Shown here: one piece after another, positions 44,703-52,902 of the stretch
How the letters are laid out: each line of letters begins with the position of its first letter
Numbering within the stretch: position 1 is the first letter of the stretch
Assembly (NCBI RefSeq): GCF_003752025.1
Contig: NZ_RJKR01000005.1
Coordinates: 1,052,491-1,116,490 of the forward strand
Direction of reading: 5' to 3'
DNA length: 64,000 bases
DNA from: Curtobacterium sp. PhB115
Lineage (GTDB): Bacteria > Actinomycetota > Actinomycetes > Actinomycetales > Microbacteriaceae
Position numbers and translations under genes: made by a program
The notes under the pieces: generated by a model
The model's input: the letters and a program-made list of their open reading frames with translations, nothing else
Told to the model about the DNA's origin: nothing
Database searches by the model: none

Positions 44703-45467
44703 ATGCCCACGAGCGTGTCCGTCGTCGTCCCGGTGCTCGACGACGCCGAACACCTCCGCCGCTGCCTGGCCGCTCTCGCCGTGCAGACGACGCCACCCGA
44801 CCAGGTCGTCGTCGTCGACAACGGCAGCACCGACGACAGCGCCGCCGTCGCACACGCAGCCGGCGCCCTCGTCCTGACCGAGCGGGTCCGCGGCATCGCC
44901 CGAGCTTCTGCCCGCGGCTACGACCGGGCCACCGGCGACGTGATCGTGCGACTCGACGCCGACTCCGCGCCGCCGCCGGGGTGGATCGCCGACGCAGTCC
45001 GACTGCTCGCCGATCCGTCCGTCGTCGCGGTCACCGGCCCCGGACGCCCGCACGACGGCGGCCCCGTCGTCCGACGGCTCTGGGACGCCGCCTACATGCG
45101 TCCGTACTTCGGTCTGATGTGGGCAGCGCTCGGGCGGCCACCACTGTTCGGTTCGGCGATGGCGATGCGGCGGAGCACGTGGCTGGCAGTGCGGTCCCGG
45201 GCACACAGCGGCGACGCCGAGGTCCACGACGACGTCGACCTGAGCATGCAGCTCGACCCGGCCTGGCGGGTGGTGGCCGACCCCGTGCTCACGGTGCAGG
45301 TGTCCGCGCGACCGTTCTCGGGCCTCCCGTCGGTCGTGCGGCGGACGCGACGCGCCTTCCACACGTTCCGCGTGAACGGCCGGCGCGCGAACCCGGTGCG
45401 GCGCTGGGCGCGTCGCTCTCGTGTCGCGCTGCGCCTGCGGGCGGCCGCGCGCTGGTCACGCGGCTGA
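44703..45467 (+). CDS. Family 2 glycosyltransferase
   Basis: A 254-residue GT2 enzyme using a nucleotide sugar. SVSVVVPVLDDAEHLRRCLAAL, VVVVDNGSTDDSAAVA and VIVRLDADSAPPPGW (the DxD motif) define the GT-A fold; VHDDVDLSMQL supplies the ED-like catalytic acidic residues near 180. It lacks membrane helices. Acceptor unknown; it diverges from the envelope operon. Confidence 0.88.
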   Translation: MPTSVSVVVPVLDDAEHLRRCLAALAVQTTPPDQVVVVDNGSTDDSAAVAHAAGALVLTERVRGIARASARGYDRATGDVIVRLDADSAPPPGWIADAVRLLADPSVVAVTGPGRPHDGGPVVRRLWDAAYMRPYFGLMWAALGRPPLFGSAMAMRRSTWLAVRSRAHSGDAEVHDDVDLSMQLDPAWRVVADPVLTVQVSARPFSGLPSVVRRTRRAFHTFRVNGRRANPVRRWARRSRVALRLRAAARWSRG

Positions 45468-45486
45468 GGTCCTCGAGGAGTGACGG

Positions 45487-45621
45487 TCAGGAACCGTCGT
45501 CCTTCTGCCACGGCAGCATCCGCCCTGCGACCAGGGCGAGGACCCCGCCGAGCGCGTACACCAACAGAGTCGCCCACCACGGGTTCGCCCGGGCCCGACC
45601 GTGCCCTCGTTGCTCGTGCAC
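45487..45621 (-). CDS. 44-residue single-helix membrane protein
   Basis: A short gene with an excellent ribosome binding site (AGGAGGTCTGAC then GTG). The product has a basic head (VHEQRGHGRARANP), a helix WWATLLVYALGGVLALVAG and a short charged tail. It converges on the glycosyltransferase gene. Unknown small membrane protein. Confidence 0.65.
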   Translation of the reverse strand: MHEQRGHGRARANPWWATLLVYALGGVLALVAGRMLPWQKDDGS

Positions 45622-45748
45622 GTCAGACCTCCTCCTGATGCCGCCGCGACGCTGACGGTGATCGGCCACCACGCTACCGAGTCGGGGCCGCGCCCCCGCC
45701 CAGCGACCGCGGATAGTCTCGGGAGGACGGGCGATCGGCCCGCTGACC

Positions 45749-45757
45749 GGGGGGGGG
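45749..45757 (+). repeat. Run of nine G before a lipoprotein start codon
   Basis: Nine G residues end four bases before the ATG at 45762 and occupy the Shine-Dalgarno position. Such tracts can change length by slippage. Confidence 0.6.
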
Positions 45758-45761
45758 CACC

Positions 45762-46442
45762 ATGCAGCGCAAGGACCACAGGAACGCAGTACTCGGGATC
45801 ACCGGGGCGCTGGCCGTGGGACTCGCCCTCGGCGGGTGCGCCCAGGGGTCGTCGGGCGACGAGGGCACACCCTCCGCCACCGCGGTGGAGAGCACTGCGG
45901 TGGAGAGCACTGCGACGCCGACTCCGAGCGAGAGCCCGACCACCGGTGCACCGAGCCCGACGTCGACGAGCTCCGAGGCGCCGGTGGACTCCGTCGGCAC
46001 GGTGCCGGACAGCTGCACGGACCTGATCACGGCCGGCAAGTGGGACGACGCGTTCGCCTCGGCACCGCTGAACGACCCGGCGGTGGTGGGCGACCCGATC
46101 GCGATCCCGAAGAGTGCGTTCACCCCGGCCCTGCAGGGGGATGGCACGCGCCTGTTCTGCGTGTGGAAGGACCCGAACGCGGACATCACGAACCTGTCGA
46201 TCGGGGTGGACGTCGTCGACCCGACGACTGCGCGGGCGGAGCTCGACTCGCTCGCGACGGAAGGCTACGACTGCGGCGACGAAGCCGGGGGCTACCGCTG
46301 CCAGAAGATCTCCCAGAACCCGCAGTACCCGGTCACCGACGGGGACACGTACTACACGCGGGGCGAGCTCGGCATCCACATCCAGCAGTCGAACACCGAG
46401 ACCTCCGGGCTCCTCGCGGACGTCATCGCCCACACGTTCTGA
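45762..46442 (+). CDS. DUF3558-like lipoprotein
   Basis: A 226-residue exported lipoprotein. The signal peptide ends in the lipobox LALGGC (Cys at about residue 26). A Ser/Thr/Pro-rich linker with a duplicated AVEST unit (two 18-bp copies near 45888) leads to a globular domain with four cysteines (SCTDLITAG, LFCVWKD, GYDCGDEAGGYRCQK), recalling DUF3558 lipoproteins of actinobacteria. Function unknown. Translation may depend on the G-tract ahead of it. Confidence 0.8.
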   Translation: MQRKDHRNAVLGITGALAVGLALGGCAQGSSGDEGTPSATAVESTAVESTATPTPSESPTTGAPSPTSTSSEAPVDSVGTVPDSCTDLITAGKWDDAFASAPLNDPAVVGDPIAIPKSAFTPALQGDGTRLFCVWKDPNADITNLSIGVDVVDPTTARAELDSLATEGYDCGDEAGGYRCQKISQNPQYPVTDGDTYYTRGELGIHIQQSNTETSGLLADVIAHTF

Positions 46443-46479
46443 CGCCTAGGCACGCCGGAGCGTGCCTGGACCGCTGGCG

Positions 46480-46557
46480 CGCCACACGCCACACGCCGCG
46501 CCACACGCCGCCCCGCGCGCGCCACTCGCCGCCCCGCGCGCGGCACCCGCCGCACGC
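46480..46557. repeat. Degenerate CGCCACACGCCGC tandem repeat
   Basis: Six or so imperfect copies of CGCCACACGCCGC/CGCCCCGCGCGCGC lie between the lipoprotein and the convergent XRE gene. No gene seen. Confidence 0.6.
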
Positions 46558-47187
46558 TCAGGCCGGCCGCGACCGGACGTGCGCCCGCTCCCCCTGCGGC
46601 CCGTACAGGCACAGCACCTCGGTCACCGAGTCGCTGACGTTGCCGATCCAGTGCGGGGTGTGGGTGTCGAACTCGGCGACCTCACCCGGTCCGAGGTCGA
46701 GGTCGTGCTCGCCGAGCACCAGGCGCAGCCGGCCCGACAGCACGTAGAGCCACTCGTACCCCTCGTGCGACCCGAGCGAGGGCTCGCCACCCGGTGTGCC
46801 CGGCGGGAACACCTGCTTGAACGACCGGACCCCTCCGGTCCGCTCGGTCAGCGGCACGACGACCCGCCCACCGTGCACCTCGGGCTTCATGTGCACCCGC
46901 GGGTCGCCGGTCTGCGGTGCTCCGACGAGGTCGTCGAGCGGCACCTGGTACGCACGGGCGAGCGGCAGGAGCAGCTCGAGCGTCGGCTTCCGCTGTCCGG
47001 ACTCGAGCCGCGACAGGGTGCTCACGGAGATGCCGGTCTGCTCCGACAGCCCGGCGAGCGTCACGTCACGGTGGGCACGCAACGCGCGGAGTCGGGGGCC
47101 GACCGCGTCGACGACCTGCGCGGTCGTGCGTGGGGTGATCCGTTCCTCCCGGCCACGGTCGTGCGATGCGCTGCCCATGCCGGCCAT
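46558..47187 (-). CDS. XRE-family regulator with cupin domain
   Basis: A 209-residue regulator. The XRE helix-turn-helix (about residues 28-85: LRALRAHRDVTLAGLSEQTGISVSTLSRLESGQRKPTLELLLPLARAYQVPLDDLVG) is followed by a cupin barrel (about 110-200: GSHEGYEWLYVLSGRLRLVLGEHDLDLGPGEVAEFDTHTPHWIGN). It probably senses a small ligand and controls the divergent flavoprotein gene through the palindrome between them. The ATG at 47187 or 47178 may be used. Confidence 0.9.
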   Translation of the reverse strand: MAGMGSASHDRGREERITPRTTAQVVDAVGPRLRALRAHRDVTLAGLSEQTGISVSTLSRLESGQRKPTLELLLPLARAYQVPLDDLVGAPQTGDPRVHMKPEVHGGRVVVPLTERTGGVRSFKQVFPPGTPGGEPSLGSHEGYEWLYVLSGRLRLVLGEHDLDLGPGEVAEFDTHTPHWIGNVSDSVTEVLCLYGPQGERAHVRSRPA

Positions 47188-47197
47188 GTTGCCACAC

Positions 47198-47215
47198 CAG
47201 CAAGCTTTCTTGCTG
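47198..47215. promoter_or_regulatory. Operator CAGCAAG-CTTT-CTTGCTG
   Basis: Perfect 7-bp arms with a 4-base centre between the divergent XRE-cupin and flavoprotein genes, 11 bases from the regulator start. Confidence 0.75.
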
Positions 47216-47245
47216 TTCTCCGGCAGGTGCCCGCATGATCAGCGC

Positions 47246-48226
47246 ATGCGTGATCACTACGACGTCATCGTCATCGGCGGAGCAGCCGCCGGCCTCTCCG
47301 CCGCCCTCGTCCTCGGGCGCTCCCGCCGCTCCGTCCTGGTCGTCGACGCGGGCGAACCCCGCAACGCGCCCTCCGCCGGCGCACACAACTACCTCGGACG
47401 CGAGGGCGTCGCCCCCGCCGAGCTGTCAGCGATCGGACGCGACGAGGTCGCCGCCTACGGCGCCGAGGTGACGGCCGGGAGGATCGTGGCCGCGTCCGCC
47501 ACGACGGGTGACGGCACCGACCCGGTCGGCTTCTCGGTCACGCTGGACTCCGGCGCGGTCGTCACCGCCCGCAGGCTCGTCGTCGCCTCCGGCGCCGTGG
47601 ACGTGCTGCCGGAGGTCCCCGGGCTCGCCGAGCAGTGGGGGCGCGGGGTGGTGCACTGCCCGTTCTGCCACGGCTGGGAGATCCGCGACCAGCGCATCGG
47701 AGTGCTCGTGACCACGCCGAACGGCGTCCACCACGCGCTGATGTTCCGGGCGCTGAGCGAGCACGTCACGGCGTTCGTGACCGACCCGTCGCTGGTCGAC
47801 GACACCGCGCGCGCCGGTCTGGCGGCACGCGGCATCACCGTCGTGGACGCTCCGGTCGCCCGCGTCCTGTCGTCGCACGGCAAACTGACCGGGGTCGAAC
47901 TGGGCTCCGGCGAGGTCGTCGAGCTCGATGCCCTGGCGGCGGCGAGCACGGCCGAGGCGCGGGTGGACTTCCTGGCCGGGCTGGGACTCGTCGCGACCGA
48001 CCAGTTCATGGGCGACTTCCGGTACGCGAGTGCGCTGACCGTCGATCCGGCCGGACAGACCTCGGTGCGCGGTGTGTACGCGGCCGGGAACGTCGCGAAC
48101 CCGATGGCGACGGTCATCGCGTCCGCTGCTGCCGGGACCCAGGCGGGCGCGGCGACGCACGGCGACCTGGTGCAGGCCGACCTGGCCGCGGCGTTGGCGA
48201 CGGCGGGTGCCCGCGCGGGCGCCTGA
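47246..48226 (+). CDS. Thioredoxin reductase-like FAD-dependent oxidoreductase
   Basis: A 326-residue flavoprotein. The FAD motif VIVIGGAAAGLSAALVLGRS is at residues 8-27; CPFC in VVHCPFCHGWE (about 139) occupies the place of the thioredoxin reductase CATC redox site; the C-terminal AAGNVANPMATVIASAAAGTQA binds the ribityl chain. The second nucleotide motif is weak (VLVTTPNGVHHALMF instead of GGGxxA), so NADPH use is doubtful; such proteins act as dithiol oxidases or unusual reductases. It is divergent from its probable regulator. Confidence 0.88.
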   Translation: MRDHYDVIVIGGAAAGLSAALVLGRSRRSVLVVDAGEPRNAPSAGAHNYLGREGVAPAELSAIGRDEVAAYGAEVTAGRIVAASATTGDGTDPVGFSVTLDSGAVVTARRLVVASGAVDVLPEVPGLAEQWGRGVVHCPFCHGWEIRDQRIGVLVTTPNGVHHALMFRALSEHVTAFVTDPSLVDDTARAGLAARGITVVDAPVARVLSSHGKLTGVELGSGEVVELDALAAASTAEARVDFLAGLGLVATDQFMGDFRYASALTVDPAGQTSVRGVYAAGNVANPMATVIASAAAGTQAGAATHGDLVQADLAAALATAGARAGA

Positions 48227-48230
48227 CCGC

Positions 48231-48292
48231 CGGGCTGCGGCCGGGCTGCGGCCGGGCTGCGGCCGGGCTGCGGCCGGGCTGCGGCCGGGCTG
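48231..48292. repeat. 11-bp tandem repeat CGGGCTGCGGC
   Basis: About 5.6 nearly perfect 11-bp units directly after the flavoprotein stop codon, running into a dispersed palindrome. Confidence 0.85.
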
Positions 48293-48300
48293 CAGCGAAG

Positions 48301-48360
48301 TTTCGCGCTGGGCGACACTTCGCGGGGCTCCGGCGCCGTGAACTGTCACCCAGCGCGAAA
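48301..48360. repeat. Dispersed palindrome, GCGACA-TTCACG family, copy 3
   Basis: TTTCGCGCTGGGCGACACTT on the left and GTGAACTGTCACCCAGCGCG on the right form imperfect arms around a GC-rich centre, between convergent genes. Ends are exact TTTCGCGCTGGG/CCCAGCGCGAAA. Confidence 0.8.
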
Positions 48361-48386
48361 TCTGGCGCCGATCGGCCCGCCGTCGG

Positions 48387-49052
48387 TCAGTCGACCCGGT
48401 AGCCCGCCTGCGCCGCGAACAACGGCGCGAGCGTGTACAGCTGGTCGCCGCCGATCGTCGCACCGCGGAAACCCTCGAGCCGCTCCACCCGGTCGAGGTC
48501 CGCCTCGCGAAGGTCCACGTGGTCGATGCGGGTGTTCGAGCCCTCGGCCGCACGGATGCTGCTGCCGTCGAACGCCACCCGCAGGAGCTTGGCGTCGGCG
48601 ATGTCGAGCTCGTCGATGACGCAGTCGCGGAACAGCACGTCGGTGAGGGTCGACCCGCGGAGGTTCACGAACCCGAACTTCATGCCGACGAATTCGACGC
48701 CGTTCAGCCCGGCGTCGTACAGCTCGGCGGACCCGATCCGCCCGCCGGACACCCGGACCTCCCGCCAGGAGCTGCTCGACGCCCGGAACACCGGTGCGTC
48801 CAGCGTGTCGATGACCGAGTCACGGACCCGGAGCCCCCGGAAGTCCGCCGCATCGCCCCGGAACGTGTCGATGACGCACTCCTCGATCTCGAGGTCCGGC
48901 AGTCGCTCCCCGGCGAGGTCGAGGACGTCGATGCGCTTGCCCTCGATCCGGTCGCCGGTCAGGACGTCACCGGGACCGGGTACCCAGTCCTCGAGGTCAG
49001 CGGGTTCGGTCAGGGTGATGCGCGGGGCGTCGGTGCCGGAGGAACGTGCCAT
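48387..49052 (-). CDS. Pentapeptide-repeat protein
   Basis: A 221-residue protein whose residues about 40-195 form a right-handed beta-helix of pentapeptide-like coils (DLAGE, LPDLE, FRGDAADFRGLRV, LRGSTLTDVLFRDCV, LREADLDRV), A(D/N)LxX units being degenerate. It has no signal peptide. Pentapeptide proteins can mimic DNA and bind gyrase, but the divergent repeats make function unclear. Confidence 0.82.
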   Translation of the reverse strand: MARSSGTDAPRITLTEPADLEDWVPGPGDVLTGDRIEGKRIDVLDLAGERLPDLEIEECVIDTFRGDAADFRGLRVRDSVIDTLDAPVFRASSSSWREVRVSGGRIGSAELYDAGLNGVEFVGMKFGFVNLRGSTLTDVLFRDCVIDELDIADAKLLRVAFDGSSIRAAEGSNTRIDHVDLREADLDRVERLEGFRGATIGGDQLYTLAPLFAAQAGYRVD

Positions 49053-49122
49053 GCCCCCAGTCTGGCGGTGACCGCCGACCTGGCGTCGACCGCCGACTCC
49101 GGGGCCGCAGGGCACGGCGGCG

Positions 49123-49527
49123 TCAGGGCCGCGTGAGCACGCTGTCGAGCCGGTAGTCCTTCGCCGGGCCGACGGCCTCCCACCGCACCGTCCACCGGTG
49201 CTCGTCGCCGTCGAAGGCACCCGTGTAGTCGTCGGGCGCGCACGCGTGCACGACGGGGACACGCCAGACCCAGTCGTGGAACACCCGGCCGTCGGAGAAG
49301 TGCACGGTCCAGCCGCCACCGGCGTTCCGCCGCACGACGAGCTCCCGCGACACGGGCACCGTCCGGCCGTCGAACGCCATGACGCCGGACTCGTCCCAGC
49401 GCACCTCGTCGGGGCTGGTCGTGGTCAGCGTCGTGGTGCCGGTGACGATGCCCTGGACACCGGCGCGTCGGTCGTCCACGGTGCGACGGAGTTCCCACGC
49501 CCCGAGCAGGTCCGTCGGCAGCAGCAC
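49123..49527 (-). CDS. DUF6314 family protein
   Basis: A 134-residue beta-rich protein. LLGAWELRRTVDDR at the start, then HACAPDDYTGAFDGDEHRWTVRWEAVGPAKDY near the C-terminus, is the DUF6314 pattern with conserved His, Cys, Asp and Tyr. GTG start at 49527. Function unknown. Confidence 0.82.
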   Translation of the reverse strand: MLLPTDLLGAWELRRTVDDRRAGVQGIVTGTTTLTTTSPDEVRWDESGVMAFDGRTVPVSRELVVRRNAGGGWTVHFSDGRVFHDWVWRVPVVHACAPDDYTGAFDGDEHRWTVRWEAVGPAKDYRLDSVLTRP

Positions 49528-49548
49528 CCGTTCACCCTACGTCGGGCC

Positions 49549-49565
49549 GTGCCGCCCAGCGGCAC
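49549..49565 (-). terminator. 7-bp hairpin after epimerase gene
   Basis: GTGCCGC-CCA-GCGGCAC, ending 3 bases before the stop codon of the epimerase gene on the downstream side. Confidence 0.4.
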
Positions 49566-49568
49566 TCC

Positions 49569-50612
49569 TCACCCGCGCAACGGAGCCGACGCCGGGAGGT
49601 TCGCACCGTCCGCGAACCCGGCCACGAGGGCACGCAACGCGTCTTCGGAGGTGTGCCGGGCCTCCCAACCGAGCACCGACCGGGCACGGTCGGTCCGCAT
49701 GATCGGCACGCCGGCCGCGATGTCCACCCACCCCGCGTCCGTCGGCTGCAGCCGCAGCCGCCAGGTGAGCGTCACGATCCCGCGGATCAGCCAGAGCGGG
49801 ACCCGGACGGCTCCGAGCATGCCGAAGGCACGTGCGAGCCGCGGTGGGGTCAGCACGGGTGACGCCGCGATGTTGAACGCCCCTCCGGCCCGGCGGTCGA
49901 TCGCTCGCCAGTAGGCGTCGGCGACGTCGTCGGCGTGCACGGCCTGGAACACGAACGGGTACGGCAGCGGCAGCACCAGCCAGCGGATCCACCGCACGAT
50001 CGACATCGGCACGAGGTGTCCGAGGAACAGCCCGCGGATCTCGGCGGCCGCGTCCCGCTGGAAGATCAGCCCTGGACGCATCCGCGTGACGGTCACGGAC
50101 GGGTGGTCCGCCTCGAACGCGTCCATCGCCGACTCGTTCGCGGCCTTGTGGATCGAGTAGGTGGCGGTGGGGATACCGTCGGCCGGCCAGCTCTCGTCGA
50201 CCGGGGTCCGCTTGCCGTCGACGTCCACCCCGCGGTAGGTCCCCACCGACGATGCGACGACGACCTGTGGGACGGAGGCGCGAGCGACGGCCTCCAGGAC
50301 GTTCGCCGTCCCGGTGACGTTCGTCCGGTACTGGGTGGGGATGTCGTGCGTGGGCTGCAGCGCCCAGGCCAGGTGCACGACCGCGTCGGCGCCGGTGAAG
50401 ATCGCGGCGAGCTGGTCGACCGCGTCCGGTGCGCCGACGTCGACGGCGTGCCAGACGGCGGACCGGTACGGCTCGACGTGGACGTCGGGCAGGCGCCGTG
50501 CGACACCGACGATGTCGACGCCGCCGCGGTCGCCGGCCGCCCGCGCCTCGACGAGCCGACGGAGCACCGCCGTCCCGACGTTGCCGGTTCCGCCGACGAC
50601 CACGACCCGCAT
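49569..50612 (-). CDS. NAD-dependent epimerase/dehydratase family protein
   Basis: A 347-residue extended SDR. VVVVGGTGNVGTAVLRRL is the NAD-binding loop, VVHLAWALQP the family loop, and ASSVGTYRG with TYSIHKAANE gives Ser, Tyr and Lys of the active site. Its ATG overlaps the stop of the zinc dehydrogenase by one base, so they form an operon. Substrate unknown. Confidence 0.9.
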   Translation of the reverse strand: MRVVVVGGTGNVGTAVLRRLVEARAAGDRGGVDIVGVARRLPDVHVEPYRSAVWHAVDVGAPDAVDQLAAIFTGADAVVHLAWALQPTHDIPTQYRTNVTGTANVLEAVARASVPQVVVASSVGTYRGVDVDGKRTPVDESWPADGIPTATYSIHKAANESAMDAFEADHPSVTVTRMRPGLIFQRDAAAEIRGLFLGHLVPMSIVRWIRWLVLPLPYPFVFQAVHADDVADAYWRAIDRRAGGAFNIAASPVLTPPRLARAFGMLGAVRVPLWLIRGIVTLTWRLRLQPTDAGWVDIAAGVPIMRTDRARSVLGWEARHTSEDALRALVAGFADGANLPASAPLRG

Positions 50613-51805
50613 CAGGAAGCAGCCAGGGCGGGGTCGAGCACGACCTTCACGCAGCCGTCCTCCTTCTTCTGGAACACCTCGTACATGTGCGATGCGTCCT
50701 CGAGCGGGACCCGGTGCGTGGTGAGGTCGAGCGTGCCGAGCGGGTCCGAGGAGTCGGACACGAGCGGCATGATGTCGTCGATCCAGCGGCGGACGTTGCA
50801 CTGCCCCTCACGCACGGTGATCTGCTTGTCGAACAGGGTGAACATCGGCATCGGGTCGGCACGGCCCCCGTAGACGCCGCTGAGGGAGACGGTCCCGCCA
50901 CGTCGGACGAGGTCGATCGCGGTGTGCACGGCGGCCAGGCGGTCGACACCCGCGGTCTCGATGGCCTTCTGCGCCAGCGCGTCGGGCAGCAGGCCGGCGG
51001 CACGCTGCGCGAACCCGGCGAACGGGTTGCCGTGCGCCTCCATGCCGACGGCGTCCACGACGCCGTCGGGGCCACGGCCGTCGGTCAGGTCCACGAGCTG
51101 GGTGACGAGGTCGTCCGACAGGTCGAACACCTCGATGCCGTACTTCGCCCCCAGGTCTCGGCGGACCTGCTCCGGGTCGACGGCGAGCACGCGGTAGCCG
51201 AGGTGCTTGCCGATGCGTGCAGCGAACTGTCCGACGGGGCCGAGCCCCAGCACGGCGAGGGTGCCGCCCTCGGGCACGTCCGCGTACCGCACGCCCTGCC
51301 ACGCGGTCGGCAGGATGTCGCTCAGGAACAGCCAGCGGTCGTCGGGCGTGCCGTCGTCCGGCACGACGATGGGGCCGTAGTCGGCGTGCGGGACGCGCAG
51401 GTACTCGGCCTGTCCCCCGGGCACCTGGCCGTACATCTTCGTGTAGCCGAAGAGCGAAGCGCCGGTGCCGTACTCCTTGACCTGGGTCGTCTCGCACTGC
51501 GACTGCAGGCCGTGCTGGCACATCCAGCAGTGCCCGCAGGAGATGTTGAACGGGACGACGACGCGGTCGCCGACCTTGAGGTTCGTGACGGCGCTGCCGA
51601 CCTCTTCCACGATGCCCATCGGCTCGTGTCCGAGGACGTCGCCCTTGTCGATGTACGGGCCGAGGACCCGGTACAGGTGCAGGTCGGAGCCACAGATCGC
51701 CGTGGAGGTGATCCGCACGATCGCGTCGGTCGGCTCCTGGATCGTGGGGTCCGGGACGGTCTCGACGGACACCTTCTCGGTGCCCTGCCAGGTGAGTGCG
51801 CGCAC
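50612..51805 (-). CDS. Zinc-dependent alcohol dehydrogenase (formaldehyde dehydrogenase-like)
   Basis: A 397-residue medium-chain dehydrogenase. The catalytic zinc site is in CGSDLHLYR and GHEPMGIVEEVG; the structural zinc cysteines are CGHCWMCQHGLQSQC; the NAD loop is LAVLGLGPVGQFAARIG. The long insertion before EGQCNVRRW is typical of the glutathione-independent formaldehyde dehydrogenase branch. First gene of an operon with the epimerase-like gene. Confidence 0.92.
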   Translation of the reverse strand: MRALTWQGTEKVSVETVPDPTIQEPTDAIVRITSTAICGSDLHLYRVLGPYIDKGDVLGHEPMGIVEEVGSAVTNLKVGDRVVVPFNISCGHCWMCQHGLQSQCETTQVKEYGTGASLFGYTKMYGQVPGGQAEYLRVPHADYGPIVVPDDGTPDDRWLFLSDILPTAWQGVRYADVPEGGTLAVLGLGPVGQFAARIGKHLGYRVLAVDPEQVRRDLGAKYGIEVFDLSDDLVTQLVDLTDGRGPDGVVDAVGMEAHGNPFAGFAQRAAGLLPDALAQKAIETAGVDRLAAVHTAIDLVRRGGTVSLSGVYGGRADPMPMFTLFDKQITVREGQCNVRRWIDDIMPLVSDSSDPLGTLDLTTHRVPLEDASHMYEVFQKKEDGCVKVVLDPALAAS

Positions 51806-51945
51806 GTCGCGTTCCTCTCGTGGTCGGTTCGGGTCGGCCGGGAGGCTCGACTCGCGTTGCCCTCCTCGGTACGCGCCCGCCCCGTGGTGCGTTCACAGCC
51901 GCGGGGGCGTCCGCACGGCGTGCCGCGTGCTCGCCGCGGGTGTCC

Positions 51946-51961
51946 CCGCAGCGTGCTGCGG
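51946..51961 (-). terminator. Short hairpin CCGCAG-CGTG-CTGCGG after the kinase gene
   Basis: Perfect 6-bp arms immediately past the stop of the APH-like gene. The gap 51806-51962 otherwise shows no gene. Confidence 0.4.
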
Positions 51962-51962
51962 C

Positions 51963-52880
51963 TCAGACCACGGGGTCGGCGAGCACCGCGGCGAGCACTG
52001 CCTCGTGCTCGGCACGGTCCCCGGGGCCGGCGCTCCCGGCGAGCATGATGAGGCTCTTCCAGAGCGCCCACCCGCGCGCCCGGCCCCACGTGTCGGCGTC
52101 GAGCCCGACCGCGTCGTGGAACACCCGGCGGGCAGGGGCATCGAGGAACGTCCACGCCAGGACCAGGTCGCACGCGGGGTCCCCGACGCCGCACGTGCCG
52201 AAGTCGATCAGTGCGCTGAGCCGCGCGGCGCCGTGGTCGTTGCCGCCGTCGTCGTCGTCCACCGTGACGAGCAGGTTCCCGGGTGCGACGTCCCCGTGGA
52301 ACCAGACGTCGGGCTCCTCCCAACGGCTCGCGATCGCCCGCTCCCAGACCTCCTCGCACGCTTCGCGATCGACCCCGTCGCCGAGCGCGTCGAGCGCCGC
52401 CACCACCTCGGTGCCGTAGTACGACGGGTGCCCTCCGCGGTGGAACGAGTGCGCGCCGGCGACGGGTCCACCGGTGGCGGGGATGCTCCGGAGCTGGCGG
52501 AGCACCGCGCCGACGTCCTCCGCGAATCGACGGTGGTCGATGCCGATCGCCCGGGAGGCCACGGTCCCGTCGAGCCACCGCCGGACCGACCACGGGAACG
52601 GGTACCCGTCGCCCGGCTCCCCCAGCCCGACCGGTTCGGGTACGGCGACGTCGAGGCGACGCGCGAGGTACGGCAGGACGTCCTGCTCCTTCTCGACCGC
52701 GGCGACGTACCCCTCGGCGCTCGGCAGTCGGACGGAGAGCGCGTCTCCGAGCCGGTAGGTGCGGTTGTCCCAGCCCTGCGGGTCGACCTCGCGCACGGGC
52801 AGGTCCGCCCACTCGGGGAACTGGGCGGCGATGAGTCGTTCGACCAGAGCGGCGTCGATCCGGGGCACGTCGGTGTGCAT
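51963..52880 (-). CDS. Aminoglycoside phosphotransferase-like kinase
   Basis: A 305-residue APH/choline-kinase fold protein. The Brenner loop WFHGDVAPGNLLV (catalytic Asp) is at about residue 195 and IDFGTCGVGDPACDLVLAW gives the DFG-like metal site. The N-lobe starts QGWDNRTYRLGDALSVRLPS. Close relatives phosphorylate macrolides, hydroxyurea or homoserine-like compounds; resistance cannot be assumed. It diverges from a SnoaL-like gene with overlapping -10 boxes. Confidence 0.88.
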   Translation of the reverse strand: MHTDVPRIDAALVERLIAAQFPEWADLPVREVDPQGWDNRTYRLGDALSVRLPSAEGYVAAVEKEQDVLPYLARRLDVAVPEPVGLGEPGDGYPFPWSVRRWLDGTVASRAIGIDHRRFAEDVGAVLRQLRSIPATGGPVAGAHSFHRGGHPSYYGTEVVAALDALGDGVDREACEEVWERAIASRWEEPDVWFHGDVAPGNLLVTVDDDDGGNDHGAARLSALIDFGTCGVGDPACDLVLAWTFLDAPARRVFHDAVGLDADTWGRARGWALWKSLIMLAGSAGPGDRAEHEAVLAAVLADPVV

Positions 52881-52886
52881 GGACCC

Positions 52887-52896
52887 AGGTTAGGCT
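52887..52896. promoter_or_regulatory. Overlapping divergent -10 boxes
   Basis: AGGTTAGGCT contains TAGGCT (plus, 52891-52896, 6 bases before ATG 52903) and TAACCT (minus, 52887-52892, 6 bases before ATG 52880). The two promoters share a TA, so polymerases could not occupy both. Confidence 0.6.
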
Positions 52897-52902
52897 CCGG
52901 GC

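Noticed and set aside
48231..48292. CRISPR or coding repeat
   Set aside because: Simple 11-bp tandem repeat without spacers, after a stop codon, no frame with a start.
51963..52880. Aminoglycoside resistance gene
   Set aside because: The fold is shared by many housekeeping kinases; no feature points to an antibiotic substrate.
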